Origin: Asparagopsis taxiformis
Taxonomy: Eukaryota; Rhodophyta; Florideophyceae; Bonnemaisoniales; Bonnemaisoniaceae
Reading direction: 5' to 3'
NCBI GenBank assembly: GCA_030407315.1
Contig: JALQPE010000083.1
Span: 186,001 to 250,000, forward strand
DNA length: 64,000 bases
The position numbers were made by a program, and so were the translations under genes. Positions 8,748 to 19,276 of the stretch are shown here, piece after piece. Within the stretch, counting starts at the first letter, position 1. The number at the start of each line of letters is the position of its first letter. The notes under the pieces were generated by a model. It did no database searches. It was not told the origin of the DNA and was given only the letters and a program-made list of their open reading frames with translations.

Positions 8748-11700
8748 ATGGTTCAGTTACCCATAAATGGCATACAAATCGACTTCCCATACCAGCCTTA
8801 TGGTCCACAGATCCGCTACATGGCCAAAGTAATTGATGCACTTCGGTCTGGTCACAATGCTCTGCTAGAATCTCCGACAGGCACAGGAAAGACTTTATGT
8901 CTCCTCTGTGCGGCTCTTGCCTGGAGATCAACCTATGTAGCTGCACTTCAAGCACATGCACATTCAGCGACAGACTCACACGCCGCAGCGCTCGCATCCA
9001 GTGCTGGATTTCGAGCTCCTACAGGCGCTGCAGCAGCTCTCACAGCCCTCGTTCAATCCGACGCTGCCCCCCAGCTCAGTGCTCCAAGAATTATCTTTGC
9101 CTCACGCACACATTCTCAGCTTGCACAGGCCGTTGGTGAGTTGAAGAAGACCATTTACAATCCTGGTATCGTGGTACTGGCCAGTCGTGACCAATTGTGT
9201 ATACATGACATTGCCACCAATTCCAGTGGACCACGCTTAAATGCGATGTGTAGACGCATTACAGCTTCAAGTCGACGCGGTTGCAGATATCATCTTCCCG
9301 TTGCCTCTAATCGAGCACATGAGAACCGCTGTGATGAAATAGTTGAGAAACTGCACAATGAGCCCCCGATGGATATTGAGGATCTCCGAGCATTTGGTAG
9401 TCGTGAATCCGCTTGTCCATGGTTTCTATCCCGTGCCGCAGCGCGAGCCGAATCATGCGATATTATCTTTCTGCCTTACAATTACCTCCTCGACCGTTCA
9501 ACGCGTTCCTCCCTTGACATTGATTGGGTAAATGACATTGTCATAATTGACGAAGCGCATAATCTGGAAGCAGTCTGTTCCGACGCCATGAGTTTTGATC
9601 TTACTAGCGTCACTCGCAGTTCCTGTGATGAAGAGCTCAGTCATCTTATCGAGCAGGCTGCCCGTCCTGGAGGACTTGTCATTCCAGCACTAGAAGCTAT
9701 GGCTAAGACGGAGCAAGGCCTCGACAGTGTAATCGGTTCAGAGAACCGAGACCTCCTGGAAATCCGCCTCATGCGTTCAATTCTGACGTCAATAGAGGAG
9801 TTTGTAGCTGGAGTGACTCTGGACAAAGGTGATGAAAATGATGTTGCATTTCGAGTTTTCCCTGGAAATCAACTTCGTTCTCTCTTTGAAAAGGCTGGTG
9901 GGCCCACCGCCGATACGTTTGAGTTGTGGCTAGAGATGCTTGATCGCGCAATGGGGCTCCAGGCAGACAAATCCAAGTCGGGACAAAACGGGGTCGACGT
10001 ACAGGCGTCATCATCAAACTCTGGCAATAATAGCTCATTAAAGACTCTTCAGACTGCTATTCGAGTGCTATTTGAAAGTGTATCTCGAGGGCATGAAAAG
10101 AGCTTCCGAACTGTCGTTCAGCAATCAAATGCTAGACCTGCCGCCGGCAGAACAATCTCGTATTGGTGCTTCAAACCCGATGTGGCTATGGAGAATATTA
10201 AAAGCCTCAATCTAAGAAGCTTGCTTCTCACCAGTGGTACTCTCTCTCCGTTGGATTTCTTTGCGACTGAACTAGGCATAGAATTTCCCGTACAACTGGA
10301 GAACCCCCATGTTGTAAAAAGGCCGCAAGTATGGGCCGGGGTTATAACTAGGGGACCTGACATCGGTAATGGAGTCCCAGGCGGAGCACTAACTTCAGCG
10401 TATGGTGCTAGGGGTGATGCATCATATGCTACCCTTGGCAGAGCAATGATTCAAATTGCTTGTGCAGTACCTGATGGTGTGCTCGTGTTTTTTCCATCAT
10501 ACGGAGCGCTGTATTCGTGTACAGAAGCATGGAAGAGATTAGACCGTAGCGGGCAAGCTGCGAAGCCGTCAATTTGGGAAGATATTGGTCGCCACAAGCA
10601 TATTGTATTAGAGGAAAGGGAATCATCCAAATTTGCAGCAGCAATATTGGCACATCGTACGAACGTAGACGCATGTAAGGAGGCAAGAAAGAATGGTTCT
10701 ATACTGCTGGCTGTATGCAGAGGAAAGATATCGGAGGGAATTGATTTCAGCGATGAATACGGGAGAGCTGTAGTCATTACAGGCTTGCCCTATCCCTCCG
10801 CCAAGGACCCCAAAATCGTTCTAAAGAGACAAATATATGATGAGGAAGCCAAAATAGCTTTGCAGAATCGGGGCGGAGGAGTAGCTAACTCGCACAAAGT
10901 TCTTAATGGATCGGAATGGTACACTATACAAGCATTGCGAGCAGTAAATCAGGCTGTGGGGAGGGCTATCAGACATCGCTATGACTATGGCGCAATTCTA
11001 TTTTGCGATGAGAGGTTCCAATCTCGTGGATTACAGGAACAACTATCCAAATGGATGCGTCCAAGTCTCTTTGTAGCACACGCGTTCAATGCTGCTGAGA
11101 ATGAGTTGAAAGACTTCTTCGTGAAGGCCGTCAATTCGGAATATGCTAAACAAGGAGAGCGGAGAAGGCTGGAGAGAATGAATCGAATAAAAATGGGAAT
11201 CGCGGAAAGGAAGGAAGCAAAAGATAATACTATGGCTGTTGCTGTGGCACAGGAAGCAATTTCGAATTTGTTGCCTCCGCCAAGGCCAGACGAGCAGTTC
11301 GTGCAACAGGTTCTCACGCTGACCGACGAACTAAACGCACAGAAAAGGGATAGAGCTGCTGCTGTGCCGGCAGCTAGTAGCCGTTGTGGGCGCACTAACA
11401 TATTAGACTTCAATTCGGAGAGTGCGCAGGGCGGGTTGCATGATAGTGGAACACTACGCAGAGATGGACTTGAACCAAAGAATGCTAGCAGTGAAGCTCC
11501 AAAGCGAAGTGCACTTTTCCTAGCAACCCGGGCTAAGCAAGTCGAAAGGCAGGGAACCGAAGAAGGTCGGAAAGGATTGAAGAGGTCTAGAACACAGAAG
11601 GGCGCAGGATTGTCAGCATCCACTCATGGGGCTTCAAAAGTACCGATCTCACAGCTAATTAAGGAACTGTTTGCGAGCAAAAGAGTGATCGAAGAGTTCC

Positions 11701-11948
11701 TCAAGATGTTCCGAGAGATGATGAGCGTGCAAGTGAAGGTGCAGGAGGGCATCGGGCCTTTGCAAACAGCGACGCAAATGAAAGAGAATGATGAAAGGGC
11801 GAAAATTTTGATCGGCAAAGTCGTGCAATTCACACGAGAGAAGGCTGCAGGAACGGTTAAAGAAGAGGCGGCTGAAAAGTTGCTGCGAGAGCTACGCGTA
11901 AGGGTACCGGCAGTCTTCCTCGAATGGTACGACGAAGCACTGAAGTGA
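8748..11948 (+). CDS. RTEL1: RTEL1-type Fe-S superfamily 2 DNA helicase
   Basis: A 1066-residue helicase that unwinds D-loops, G-quadruplexes and telomeric t-loops. I start it at the ATG opening MVQLPINGIQIDFPYQPY, which fits the family N-terminus. In-frame ATGs exist upstream to 8424, but that extension overlaps the first ~100 bases of the divergent maspardin-like CDS and is not conserved. Walker A is ESPTGTGKT (residues 41-49). The Fe-S cysteines follow QLCIHD, with one Cys in each of MCRR, GCRYH and ACPWFL. The DEAH box is in IIDEAHNLE. Helicase motifs V and VI include GKISEGIDF and QAVGRAIRH. The last 100 residues form a helical bundle that could correspond to the harmonin-like C-terminal domain; this is inference. 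Confidence 0.9.
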   Translation: MVQLPINGIQIDFPYQPYGPQIRYMAKVIDALRSGHNALLESPTGTGKTLCLLCAALAWRSTYVAALQAHAHSATDSHAAALASSAGFRAPTGAAAALTALVQSDAAPQLSAPRIIFASRTHSQLAQAVGELKKTIYNPGIVVLASRDQLCIHDIATNSSGPRLNAMCRRITASSRRGCRYHLPVASNRAHENRCDEIVEKLHNEPPMDIEDLRAFGSRESACPWFLSRAAARAESCDIIFLPYNYLLDRSTRSSLDIDWVNDIVIIDEAHNLEAVCSDAMSFDLTSVTRSSCDEELSHLIEQAARPGGLVIPALEAMAKTEQGLDSVIGSENRDLLEIRLMRSILTSIEEFVAGVTLDKGDENDVAFRVFPGNQLRSLFEKAGGPTADTFELWLEMLDRAMGLQADKSKSGQNGVDVQASSSNSGNNSSLKTLQTAIRVLFESVSRGHEKSFRTVVQQSNARPAAGRTISYWCFKPDVAMENIKSLNLRSLLLTSGTLSPLDFFATELGIEFPVQLENPHVVKRPQVWAGVITRGPDIGNGVPGGALTSAYGARGDASYATLGRAMIQIACAVPDGVLVFFPSYGALYSCTEAWKRLDRSGQAAKPSIWEDIGRHKHIVLEERESSKFAAAILAHRTNVDACKEARKNGSILLAVCRGKISEGIDFSDEYGRAVVITGLPYPSAKDPKIVLKRQIYDEEAKIALQNRGGGVANSHKVLNGSEWYTIQALRAVNQAVGRAIRHRYDYGAILFCDERFQSRGLQEQLSKWMRPSLFVAHAFNAAENELKDFFVKAVNSEYAKQGERRRLERMNRIKMGIAERKEAKDNTMAVAVAQEAISNLLPPPRPDEQFVQQVLTLTDELNAQKRDRAAAVPAASSRCGRTNILDFNSESAQGGLHDSGTLRRDGLEPKNASSEAPKRSALFLATRAKQVERQGTEEGRKGLKRSRTQKGAGLSASTHGASKVPISQLIKELFASKRVIEEFLKMFREMMSVQVKVQEGIGPLQTATQMKENDERAKILIGKVVQFTREKAAGTVKEEAAEKLLRELRVRVPAVFLEWYDEALK

Positions 11949-12048
11949 CGTGGTGTTAACGGTAACAAAAGATGTATATTAAAAGCGATCAGTGTTTATA
12001 AGTGACCATGAGGAGGGAAAGCATTGCTCAATGAAATCACAGAAAGGA

Positions 12049-12508
12049 TCAAGTGGTGGCAGCGGGCTGAGCATCATCATCACGAGAGGCGTCAGCAGCG
12101 GGTTTGGGGTCCGGATTGGAAGCGGGGTCGGTAGTTGTAGCTGGCTGCTCCTTAGATGGAGGAGCAGGCTTATTCCTGTTCTTGAAGTATTCGTCCATTT
12201 CAGCATCAAGGGAGGCCACGCGCAAGGCTTTCCGTTTCTGAGCTTCTTCGGCTCTGAACTGTTCTTCACGGCCTTCACGCTGTGCCTTCAACAATTCCAT
12301 TTCAAAGTCGAGTTGCTCCTCCGGTGTACGGCGGGTGATATTGTCGTTATCCCTCCGGCGGCCTATCGCGAACGAAAGCAATGCGGAACCGGGTTAGAAT
12401 TAGCGATGTGGCGATGGAAATGGTGAGAGTGGAATACGAACCTGTGCGTCGACGGCCGCCGCCGCCGCCGCGTGTACGGCGATTTGCTCGTGGTTTCTCG
12501 ATGGTCAT
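12049..12508 (-). CDS. FoP/UIF-like mRNA-export adaptor without RRM, two exons
   Basis: Exon 1 is 12508-12442 and exon 2 is 12362-12049, giving 126 residues. Exon 1 codes a short RG-rich start (MTIEKPRANRRTRGGGGG). Exon 2 codes charged helices (RTPEEQLDFEMELLKAQ) and then SLDAEMDEYFKNR, which fits the UAP56-binding LDxxLDxY motif found at the C-terminus of ALY/REF, FoP and related TREX adaptors. There is no RRM between, so it is not ALY itself. Such adaptors load mRNA onto the export receptor through UAP56. The tail is Pro/Ala/Asp-rich. Confidence is moderate because the motif is short. It is divergent from the Prp5 helicase gene. Confidence 0.5.
12363..12441 (-). other. Spliceosomal intron in the FoP-like gene
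   Basis: Donor GTTCGT at 12441, branch-like TCTAAC, acceptor GATAG ending at 12363; 79 nt, phase 1. Splicing joins an RG-rich start codon exon to the helical exon, which otherwise has no good start. Confidence 0.7.
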
Positions 12509-12883
12509 GATGAACAATGTTTAGCGAAAGATGTTGGTAGAGCTCGCAGAGAGCGTGTGTAGAATAGTTAATGGAGCATGGGTATCAAGTTTTAAACTGC
12601 ACAAGTGTCAGGAGTACCCTCGAGGGTAGGCGGGAACAATAGGACAAGCAAGTTTGAAGGCGGAGACTAAGCTGGACAGTTGATATTTTTATGCCAAGCT
12701 GAAATCCATTAGCGCCCTTCTATTGGTGGATAGCCTCCAATAGATCTGTCGAATCTGACGTCATTTCATTTTTTTACAAAACATTTCCCAATTCTTTTTG
12801 TCAACACTGTTGACAATTTCCAAATCTTGCTCTAGGCTCCCCTCCCGCTTCGCTCTAAACTACATCCGTACCATCCCATAGAA
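12509..12883. promoter_or_regulatory. Divergent promoter, FoP-like / Prp5
   Basis: 375 bases between two divergent start codons. It holds a perfect CRE/bZIP palindrome TGACGTCA at 12756-12763, an E2F-like GGCGGGAA at 12629-12636, and CCAAT-type sequences in both orientations near 12720-12745. Assignment is by motif match and position only. Confidence 0.4.
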
Positions 12884-15838
12884 ATGCATCCAAACGCTTC
12901 AGATAACACGCGTGGTCCTCGCCGTCGAAAGCGTTCCCGCTTCACCACTGCAGCACCTGTGCAAACGTCAGTAGCACAGCCTACCAAGCCTGCCTCGCCA
13001 CAAAACCGTTCCGCTCCCAAACGTTCCCGCTTTGCAGCTCCTCCGAAACCTTCCGCCCCTGACCCCAACCTCCCTTCCAATGCCGCTCAAACTCCGCTTT
13101 CTCTCTCCAGTTTCAAAGTTTCCGCCGCCGCAAGAAGACGAAACTTTGCTACATCCCGTCTAGCACAGACCAAACAGGTGCGTGATGAAGCCAATCGCGC
13201 AAATACCGTCTCTGCATTTTCTAGCCGTCTGGCTTCTGATGACGAACATTCTGACGATGATGCCTCCACGCGCCAACGACGTCCATTTCTGCCGCCTTCC
13301 TTTAGTATCGAAAACGATGACCAAATTGAACCGTCTAATCAACCTTCCGACGCAGAAAAACATGCGCCAAACCAGCGAGTTGCAACAGATCCTCAATCGG
13401 ATCAAGATCCGCTTGACTCTTTCATGGCGACTATAGCAGAAAATATTAAAAATGACACACGCGACACTCTTGCGCATAGGAAAACAGACGCTGATAACCA
13501 GCCACTCCAACATGATCTTCTAGACGCTGATGCCGATGAAGAAAACAATGTCGAACGATCACGCCGCCATCTCCCCTCTGCTAGAAACAAACGGCAGCTT
13601 TATGAGAAGGTTGATCATTCCAGGATCGACTATGCTCCCTTCCAGAAAGAGCTTTATATCGAAGTTCCAGAAATTTCAAAGATGACACATGCTCAAGTTG
13701 GTACCCTTCGCCGAAAGCTTGGCATCCGAATCCGTGGCAAACGATGTCCTCGCCCAATACATTCATGGGCTCAATGTGGGCTCTCGTATGCAGTTCTCAG
13801 TGTCCTACAACATGCTGATTACGAGCAACCAACTCCCATCCAAGCACAAGCTATTCCTTGCATCATGAGTGGTCGCGATGTCATTGGTGTTGCAAGAACT
13901 GGTTCAGGGAAAACGCTTGCATACTTGTTGCCTTTGTTAAGACACATCGCCCTACAACCACGAGCATCAGCAGGGGAGGGCCCAGCCGCTGTTGTCATCG
14001 CGCCCACGAGAGAGCTGGCCATTCAGATTCATGGAGAAGCCAAGAAATTTTCGAGAGCAGTCGATGTACGTAGCGTCTGTGCGTATGGAGGGAGTGGAGT
14101 TAAGGATCAAATCGCTGAACTCAAACGAGGTGCGGATATCATCATCTGCACGCCGGGTAGGATGATTGACTTGTTGGCGATGAATTCTGGACGAATTACA
14201 AATCTCCGTCGTGCAACGATCGTGGTACTGGACGAAGCTGATAGAATGTTTGACATGGGATTTGAGCCGCAGTTAAACCGAATCGTTGAGAACATTCGGC
14301 CGGATAGACAAACTGTGATGTTCTCAGCAACTTTCCCGATTCAAGTGGAAAAGCTCGCGAGAAAGATACTCTCTCAACCTGTAGAAATTATGGCAGGTGG
14401 AAATTCAATCGCCGCAGCAACTATTGACCAAAACGTCGAAGTTCGTAGCGAAGATTCCAAGTTCCTTCGGTTACTCGAACTTCTTGGGCACTGGTACGAT
14501 AAAGGCTCTACACTTGTATTTGTCGACCGTCAAGATAATGCAGATCGCATCTTTCGTGACCTCTCTGGAGCACGTTACCGATGCCTTTCTTTGCACGGTG
14601 GAATGGACCAGGCGGATCGTGACTCGGCCATCGTGGACTTCAAAAACGGTGACGTGAAGGTTCTCGTCGCAACTAGCGTCGCAGCTCGAGGGTTGGACGT
14701 TAAAAACCTGACTCTAGTCGTCAACTTTGACGTACCGAACCATTACGAAGACTATGTACATCGAGTTGGTAGAACAGGTCGCGCTGGAAGAGCAGGTACA
14801 GCTTACACGTTTATCACTCCAGAACAAGAGGCTTTCGCGCCGGATTTGGCTAAGGCTCTTACATTGAGTGCGCGCGCAAGTGCAGAACAAGATGCACCGG
14901 AAGGCGACAAAGACCTGGCTAAGAAAGCCGCGGACGAAGCTGCGGCTACAGCAGTTCCTGAAGAGCTTCGTAAGCTAGTCGTCAACTTTGAGCTGAAACG
15001 AAAGGCTGGTATTGTCAAACATGGGGCTAGCTCTGGATATGGTGGAAAAGGTTTCAGTTTTGAGAATAACGATGAATATGACGCGGCCAAGAATGCGTTG
15101 CGAAAGATGCAAGCCAAGCAATATGGAATCGATTATCTCGCAGATGAAGTGGCCAATGGAGAGGGTGACGAAGAGGTTGAATCGGATGATGATGATATAG
15201 TAGCGATAAGTGCTGCTCCAAACGCAAGTGGGCTAGTGAAAGATGGTGCAGGCAAACATTCAAGTGATCCGAGAGATTTACTGGCTAGTACGAACATCAA
15301 AACAACTTCACAAGCTCTTACGCCAGTGCAGGTCGAACTCATGCTTTCTGAGGCAGTCAAGAGAGCGGAAGACCACGCTACGAAGCTTAATTTGGACGCT
15401 GCAACACGACGAGCAAAAATTGCGAGAGCAAAAGCACAGGTTTTATCTATTGCTGCGACGCAAAGTAAGAAGACAACCAGTCCGCCGCTTCAAGGTGATG
15501 CAGCGTTCAATGCGGTTGAAGAAATGAATTCTCAGCAGAGATATGCAGCTGAGTTCGAGATTAATGATTACCCTCAACATGCTAGATGGCAAGTTACTCG
15601 CAAGAATTCGTTGAACGACGTAGAAGAATTCACCGGTTGTGTAATTACTACACGCGGTAACTTTTATGCAGCTGGTAGAAACCCACCAGCTGGTGAGAGA
15701 AAGCTTCACTTTTTGATCGAAGGACCTAGCAAGCTTGCTGTCAAAACAGCCCGGCAAGATATTCGACAAAAGTTGGAAGAAGCTGCTGCTGTGTCCCGTC
15801 CGTCTGATGATCAGTATTCAAAGTACTCCGTTGTGTAA
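12884..15838 (+). CDS. DDX46: DEAD-box RNA helicase Prp5/DDX46
   Basis: A 984-residue ATPase that remodels U2 snRNP at the branch site in the spliceosome. The N-terminus is basic and Ser/Pro-rich, then comes the Prp5-typical lead-in YAPFQKELYIEVPEISKMT (residues 250-268). Helicase motifs follow in order: Q motif PTPIQAQAIP (316-325), Walker A ARTGSGKT (337-344), APTRELA, TPGR, DEAD (450-453), SAT, and the C-terminal lobe with VATSVAARGLDV and HRVGRTGR. After the core there is an acidic linker and, near the end, a KH-like segment (EFTGCVITTRGNFY). Every helicase motif is intact. The first ATG is used. The product would act on the short introns seen across this window. Confidence 0.92.
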   Translation: MHPNASDNTRGPRRRKRSRFTTAAPVQTSVAQPTKPASPQNRSAPKRSRFAAPPKPSAPDPNLPSNAAQTPLSLSSFKVSAAARRRNFATSRLAQTKQVRDEANRANTVSAFSSRLASDDEHSDDDASTRQRRPFLPPSFSIENDDQIEPSNQPSDAEKHAPNQRVATDPQSDQDPLDSFMATIAENIKNDTRDTLAHRKTDADNQPLQHDLLDADADEENNVERSRRHLPSARNKRQLYEKVDHSRIDYAPFQKELYIEVPEISKMTHAQVGTLRRKLGIRIRGKRCPRPIHSWAQCGLSYAVLSVLQHADYEQPTPIQAQAIPCIMSGRDVIGVARTGSGKTLAYLLPLLRHIALQPRASAGEGPAAVVIAPTRELAIQIHGEAKKFSRAVDVRSVCAYGGSGVKDQIAELKRGADIIICTPGRMIDLLAMNSGRITNLRRATIVVLDEADRMFDMGFEPQLNRIVENIRPDRQTVMFSATFPIQVEKLARKILSQPVEIMAGGNSIAAATIDQNVEVRSEDSKFLRLLELLGHWYDKGSTLVFVDRQDNADRIFRDLSGARYRCLSLHGGMDQADRDSAIVDFKNGDVKVLVATSVAARGLDVKNLTLVVNFDVPNHYEDYVHRVGRTGRAGRAGTAYTFITPEQEAFAPDLAKALTLSARASAEQDAPEGDKDLAKKAADEAAATAVPEELRKLVVNFELKRKAGIVKHGASSGYGGKGFSFENNDEYDAAKNALRKMQAKQYGIDYLADEVANGEGDEEVESDDDDIVAISAAPNASGLVKDGAGKHSSDPRDLLASTNIKTTSQALTPVQVELMLSEAVKRAEDHATKLNLDAATRRAKIARAKAQVLSIAATQSKKTTSPPLQGDAAFNAVEEMNSQQRYAAEFEINDYPQHARWQVTRKNSLNDVEEFTGCVITTRGNFYAAGRNPPAGERKLHFLIEGPSKLAVKTARQDIRQKLEEAAAVSRPSDDQYSKYSVV

Positions 15839-16282
15839 ATTCACTAGTAGCATCAGGTGGTAATTTGGTTATCTAGAGGATAGACAATGTGAACTAGTAA
15901 AATCCAAACCATGAGCCATTCAATCGATCTCTGCTCCAGGGCTTTCTAAACGGACAGTAGTTGGCCTCTATACAACAATATCGATAAAGCGCACGTAGGT
16001 AGAGAAGTCTACGACGATTTGCCTTTTGTCGACAGATTTATTAATTTTTGAAGACACAGTCGTTAGACTTTCCCGCAGTAGCCGTGCCATTGATCCCCAG
16101 ACATCCAAGCATCTCAGACGTCCTTTCGTCCCTCAGCTCACAAACTGTATCTCTGGTCTGGCCCAAAAATCTCAGATTCCTACTTGAACTCGGCCGAGGG
16201 TATGACTTTTTTCTTCAATCTGCCTGTTCCATCCCGCCATTAGCTTTGCTTAATCCTAAGTGTTTGCTCATCACACTAAACG
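15839..16282. other. Gene-free stretch between Prp5 and PCID2
   Basis: 444 bases: Prp5 3' end and PCID2 promoter. An 86-codon open frame overlaps the PCID2 start in another frame and has no recognisable product. Nothing else seen. Confidence 0.5.
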
Positions 16283-17506
16283 ATGCCGACCCTTCAAGAG
16301 TTCAATGACAGGGTTGTAGCATGCATCCGCGAAAAGGACGGTTATGGCCTGGTTGAGCTTTTGGGCATGCGAGCCACAGTTACAGCTGAACCAGCCGAAG
16401 AATATATTTCAAGCGGTGGGAGTCTGCCACCCGCATTGGACGAACCTTGGGATTCCCTTCCAGCTCTTGTCGAGAAAAGATTCGCCGCAACTGGAGCATT
16501 GTCTTCAAAGAACTGGGTCGACGCCAGCGCTCATCTCTCAGATGGATTGCAGATATTTTTGCAGATCCTCACCGCAGAGAGCGCATGGTGCATGCCGCTC
16601 TTACACTCACTATGCGCTGACGTGCGATTGTTATCAGAAGTTGCTGACCAGCAGCTGCAGGCAGAAGGACAGAAGCCCTGTCAGCTAGAAGACGCAGAGC
16701 GCGTCTTGAAACGAGCATTTGCAGTCACGAATCAGGATCGCCGCCCATTGAATGAAGGTTCCAGAAAAATTGGAGCTCTTGGAGTAAGCAATCAGCTTCT
16801 GAAAGTATACTTCAAGCTCAACAATTTGAGGCTTTGCTCAAATATTACTCGAACCGTCGAAGCTCCCAACTTTCCAAAGTTTGACGTATTCCCCGGTCCT
16901 CACCGCGTAATATATAAGTATTTTACTGGCAGATTGCATCTATACGACAATAGGTGCAGTGAAGCAGTCCAGGCTTTGACCTATGCCTTCGAAAATATAC
17001 AAACTACTGATGGTAGAAGTGCAAAGAAGCACAAGAAGCAGATTCTACTGTTTTTGGTACCAGCAAAGATTCTCAAGGGTAGCCTGCCATCTGCCGCAAT
17101 GCTTGACGAATATGACTTGAAATGCTATGTAGATATTCGTGCTGCTATAAGAACTGGTAACATGAGGCTATTCGACGATGCAGTAGTGAAATATGAAGAG
17201 TTCTTCATTCGCAAGGCATTGCTACTCGTCATAGAGAAGATGAGACCGATGGTTTATCGTTCCCTCTGTCGCAAGATTTTCACCGTTTCTAACAAAGTGA
17301 ATAAGATTTCGTTTGAGAATCTAAAGGTCTGCTTGAATGTTTGTAATGTGGAGATGGACAATGACGAAATTGAGTGCATACTTGCTAACCTCATCTTCAA
17401 CAACTATATTAGGGGCTATATTTCACACAAAGTCAAATTCTTGGTCCTGTCAAAGAAAAATCCTTTTCCCCGTCTCGTTGATGTACTTAAAGATCATGAA
17501 GGTTAA
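16283..17506 (+). CDS. PCID2: PCI-domain protein PCID2/Thp1 (TREX-2 complex)
   Basis: A 407-residue protein matching PCID2/Thp1 along its length: NQLLKVYFKLNNLRLCSNITRTVE (split here by family as two helices), FPGPHRVIYKYFTGRLHLYD, EAVQALTYAFENI, KKQILLFLVPAKILKGSLP, and the winged-helix half of the PCI domain with DDAVVKYEEFFIRKALLLV. Thp1/PCID2 pairs with Sac3/GANP in TREX-2, which links transcription to mRNA export at the nuclear pore. Length is normal. The start ATG is the first in frame and gives the expected N-terminus. Note the nearby Prp5 and FoP-like genes also act in mRNA maturation, though there is no operon in this genome type. Confidence 0.88.
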   Translation: MPTLQEFNDRVVACIREKDGYGLVELLGMRATVTAEPAEEYISSGGSLPPALDEPWDSLPALVEKRFAATGALSSKNWVDASAHLSDGLQIFLQILTAESAWCMPLLHSLCADVRLLSEVADQQLQAEGQKPCQLEDAERVLKRAFAVTNQDRRPLNEGSRKIGALGVSNQLLKVYFKLNNLRLCSNITRTVEAPNFPKFDVFPGPHRVIYKYFTGRLHLYDNRCSEAVQALTYAFENIQTTDGRSAKKHKKQILLFLVPAKILKGSLPSAAMLDEYDLKCYVDIRAAIRTGNMRLFDDAVVKYEEFFIRKALLLVIEKMRPMVYRSLCRKIFTVSNKVNKISFENLKVCLNVCNVEMDNDEIECILANLIFNNYIRGYISHKVKFLVLSKKNPFPRLVDVLKDHEG

Positions 17507-17740
17507 TGACATAAATCGACTTCAAAATGCAAACTCTTGCTGTGACTTCCCGGTTAGATTGACATCTCCTAGTTGCTCCTGCTTTCACACCGACTTCATT
17601 TCTCTACGGTTTGTTAGGGAGATCAACTGAATGTTGCCTAAAATTCACCTAGCGATTCAAAAGAGCATTACAAATCTTTATCTCCACTAACACCTATTCC
17701 ACTTATTACACACGAATCTTTCTTTCATTAGCACGCTGGC

Positions 17741-18676
17741 TCACCTCGGAAGAGTTCGAAACGGCGATTTACTTCTCCCTCCTGATCCACCAACTGTAGT
17801 ATGTCGTTTTAAACTCGAGTCAGCCCGATTCGGGGACCTACGAGGCGATGTAGACATGGCTCGGGCTGAGAGAGCGGCGGGAATAGGAGACAATGGGATT
17901 TGCCGCGAGAAGCTGACATTCTCATCAGATCCATTAACAATCTGCTTCCTATGCTCATAACTTTCGGACCAATCGGCAGGGATAGTTACAGAAACATCAG
18001 TAGATTCTTGATTCTTGGTGTTAGCATCAATCATTCTCAACACTTCCCGAACACTTGCCGCTCGTTTCTTTGTGTCTGATGTGACCTTTCGAAGTTTAGC
18101 AATGGTCTTCACAGCACTGGTAATGTAGTCTCTGGATTCGCGAAGCTCGTCCTTGTCTATGGTGGGGATTGTTGATTGGCACTGAATGGAGGGAATATCT
18201 GGGGTCGCAGTGATGTGCTGTATGCGTTGCGGAACTGAAATCTGCAGCTGAGACATGTAACGTTCGCGGGCTTGTTGGATACGGCGGGCAAGACATCGGG
18301 CGTCGTGTTCAAGTGCTTGTACGCGTCGCAATCGAGTTTCATCGAGTGGCTCGGAGGGAATATCTTCGTCGCGAAGGACGATAACTGAGTGTGGGAGGCG
18401 ACTCTTGAAGATTTGCAGAAGTTGCTCGGAGCCATTTTTACTTGCTGCTTGCTCGTACAGAGCCTTTACATAACTTTGATGGGCGACAATATGAGTGTAC
18501 TTGGAGGAGGTGATATCATCATCATCGAACTGGAGCTTTCTTGGAGTAGAGGACACAGGTGGTGATGGTGATGTGGGAGTATCCTCATTGGAAAGGAGGC
18601 ATTTGCCGGATGGATGTTGAGTTGGGGCTTGCGTCGTGGTGGAATGACGACGTTCGGAAGGTCTTGCGGCAAACAT
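17741..18676 (-). CDS. Unrecognised coiled-coil protein with basic Ser/Arg tail
   Basis: A 311-residue protein that I do not recognise. Residues 1-50 are Ser/Thr/Pro-rich. Residues 55-235 are mostly helical and charged, with heptad-like stretches around TRLRRVQALEHDARCLARR and RESRDYITSAVKTIAKLRK. The last 50 residues are basic and Ser/Pro-rich (SPRRSPNRADSS and SKSPFRTLPR), a plausible target for phosphorylation. Helical core plus phospho-tail resembles small kinetochore or microtubule proteins in general terms, but no motif settles this. It is divergent from the LKB1-type kinase. The intact 311-codon frame with an ATG start supports a real gene. Confidence 0.6.
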   Translation of the reverse strand: MFAARPSERRHSTTTQAPTQHPSGKCLLSNEDTPTSPSPPVSSTPRKLQFDDDDITSSKYTHIVAHQSYVKALYEQAASKNGSEQLLQIFKSRLPHSVIVLRDEDIPSEPLDETRLRRVQALEHDARCLARRIQQARERYMSQLQISVPQRIQHITATPDIPSIQCQSTIPTIDKDELRESRDYITSAVKTIAKLRKVTSDTKKRAASVREVLRMIDANTKNQESTDVSVTIPADWSESYEHRKQIVNGSDENVSFSRQIPLSPIPAALSARAMSTSPRRSPNRADSSLKRHTTVGGSGGRSKSPFRTLPR

Positions 18677-19276
18677 GGCGGAAGGAAATGGAGTCGGCAG
18701 TCGGAAAGCGTGGTGAGAAGCTCGGGAGGGTTGAAGGAATGTTGAAGCCGAATTTGAAATTTCAAAACGGAGAGGAAATGTTGCGTGACATCAGAAAAGG
18801 GCTTCGCTGGTCACGGGGCTTGCATCTGCATAAGATTTGCTCTGTGATCTAATTGAAATCCAAAGAATCCACGGAGCTTCAGTGACAGCTGGATTGGACC
18901 ACTCATTGAAGGTGATTCAGGCAGCCACAAGCTCTGGAAACGCTTTAGGCACCGAATGCCTCGACAGAATTCATACCAATGTTCATGTCACGAGCGGCAC
19001 TTTGGTGGTCGAGACAATAGCATCGGCGTCTGCAGCCGTATCAACCGAATCCACAAACGTCACCACTTATATGTCACCTCAAGCTGACAGGCAAACGGAA
19101 CACTCTCTTTCCTCCACTCTCACCGTTACACCAATCCTCGCTTTGGCCGCTCGCTTTCCACGCATTTCGCCATACGTCGAGCCTCCAACGCCCAGCCGTC
19201 AGCGACACGACTCGCGTCTTCTCCGCCCCACCGTGTAGCCCTAGCAACCGGGCAATCCGCCCGCTCTATAACCGGC
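18677..19276. other. Divergent intergenic region, coiled-coil gene / kinase
   Basis: 600 bases between two divergent start codons. A 133-codon open frame on the plus strand looks like random Thr/Ser-rich translation. No clear motif seen. Confidence 0.45.

Noticed and set aside
10985..11623. A 212-codon minus-strand frame inside RTEL1
   Set aside because: Antisense shadow of a conserved helicase gene, Ser/Leu/Ala-rich, with no domain.
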